Shown here piece by piece: positions 63,393-64,000 of a stretch of DNA of 64,000 bases (positions are counted from its first letter, which is position 1; each line of letters begins with the position of its first letter). The notes beneath the pieces were generated by a model. The model saw nothing but the letters and a program-made list of their open reading frames with translations, did not search any database and was not told the origin of the DNA. The stretch spans positions 682,001 through 746,000 of the forward strand of contig CAVQUX010000010.1 in assembly GCA_963716925.1 (NCBI GenBank). The letters run 5' to 3'. A program made the position numbers and the translations under genes. Source of the stretch: DAISKN01 sp963716925. GTDB taxonomy: Bacteria > Acidobacteriota > Vicinamibacteria > Marinacidobacterales > SMYC01.

Positions 63393-64000
63393 ATGAAAGT
63401 CGCGATCAGCGGCGCCACCGGTCTCATCGGGACGGCTCTCCGCGAGAGCCTCGCGGCGGATGGAGTCCAGATCGTGGCTCTCAGCCGCAAGACGAGCGTT
63501 TCTCCGCTCCAGACCATCGCCTGGGACGTGGAGAACGGACGATTCGACGCGAGCCCGCTCGAACAAGTCGATGCCGTGGTGCATCTCGCGGGAGAGCCGA
63601 TCGCTCAACGCTGGAACGAGGCGCGGAAGAAGGCGATCCGCGACAGCCGGGTGAAGAGCACGCGGCTCCTGGTGGAGGGGTTGAAGAGCCTCACGCGCCG
63701 GCCCAGAGTGCTGGTGTCGGGCTCCGCCATCGGATTCTACGGCGAGCGCGGAGACGAGGTGCTCTCGGAAAGCTCTCCCCCGGGATCGGGCTTCCTGCCC
63801 GAGACGTGCCAGGCCTGGGAGCATGCGGCGATGGAAGCCATGGGACTCGGAATCCGCACGGCGGTTCTTCGAACCGGAATCGTGTTGTCGACCCGGGGCG
63901 GAGCGCTGAAGAAGATGCTTCCGCCGTTCCGCCTCGGAGTCGGCGGGCCCGTGGGAAGCGGCAAGCAGTGGATGTCCTGGATTCACATCGACGACATCGT
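63393..64000 (+). CDS. TIGR01777-family NAD(P)-binding (epimerase-like) protein, partial
   Basis: The frame starts at ATG 63393 with GGAGG six bases upstream and runs off the window end (202 codons visible). The N-terminal Rossmann motif is ISGATGLIGTAL. VVHLAGEPIAQRWNEARKKA, SRVKSTRLLVEGL, SGSAIGFYGERGDE and AVLRTGIVLSTRGGALKKML match the YfcH/TIGR01777 group of extended SDR proteins. The precise substrate of this family is not established. It is divergent from the S9 peptidase gene. Confidence 0.92.
   Translation, partial: MKVAISGATGLIGTALRESLAADGVQIVALSRKTSVSPLQTIAWDVENGRFDASPLEQVDAVVHLAGEPIAQRWNEARKKAIRDSRVKSTRLLVEGLKSLTRRPRVLVSGSAIGFYGERGDEVLSESSPPGSGFLPETCQAWEHAAMEAMGLGIRTAVLRTGIVLSTRGGALKKMLPPFRLGVGGPVGSGKQWMSWIHIDDI

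Overview
The window is high-GC bacterial DNA carrying a large lipid/polyketide-type biosynthetic cluster (about 1-43.3 kb), followed by ordinary accessory and housekeeping-type genes (43.3-64 kb). The best guess at the source is Acidobacteriota, probably an uncultured soil lineage. This is inference from content: an ADOP-type orphan FtsX/MacB permease, a Pfa-like secondary-lipid synthase, a Tat-exported gluconate-dehydrogenase subunit 3 beside a GMC oxidoreductase, and large sortilin/BNR and S9 proteins. No rRNA, tRNA, CRISPR array or intact mobile element was seen.

Layout. (1) 1-13.5 kb, minus strand: ten closely spaced or overlapping genes read as one operon from a TTGACA/TATAAA promoter near 13.9 kb: SDR, methyltransferase, SDR, glycosyltransferase, secreted propeller-like protein, threonine-type alkaline-phosphatase-fold enzyme, SnoaL-like protein, radical SAM/SPASM enzyme, fatty acyl-AMP ligase with ACP, and a modular PKS (KS-AT) cut by the window edge. 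(2) 14.2-24.4 kb: a stand-alone ACP, a subtilase, two cell-surface lipoproteins, a paralogue of the secreted protein, an SGNH hydrolase and a GPH-type transporter. (3) 24.4-39.7 kb, minus strand: a four-gene operon with two Pfa/enediyne-like megasynthases (2764 and 1677 aa), a second ACP paralogous to the first, and another threonine-type phosphodiesterase-like enzyme. (4) 39.7-43.3 kb: a B12-dependent radical SAM gene of lower GC content lying between two copies of a roughly 370-bp promoter/leader cassette, plus gene relics. (5) 43.3-64 kb: Kef-type antiporter, CapA-like protein, serine hydrolase, pyruvate-kinase-like protein, gluconate-DH subunit 3 and GMC oxidoreductase, ADOP permease, Tat FAD oxidoreductase, BNR protein, methyltransferase, DUF5996 protein, S9 peptidase and a partial TIGR01777 protein.

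How it may work together (inference): the Pfa-like pair would build a reduced or unsaturated acyl chain. The FAAL-ACP would activate a fatty acid and pass it to the modular PKS. The SDRs, methyltransferase, radical SAM enzymes and glycosyltransferase would tailor the product, and the secreted proteins and transporter may act in export or at the surface. Three of the operons share a leader box and a TTTG[C/G]CCTTGACA promoter core, which ties them together as one regulon.

Caveat: six genes outside the megasynthases contain seven single-base insertions that break otherwise intact proteins. These may be assembly errors or real decay. Percent identities, structure predictions and database comparisons were not computed.
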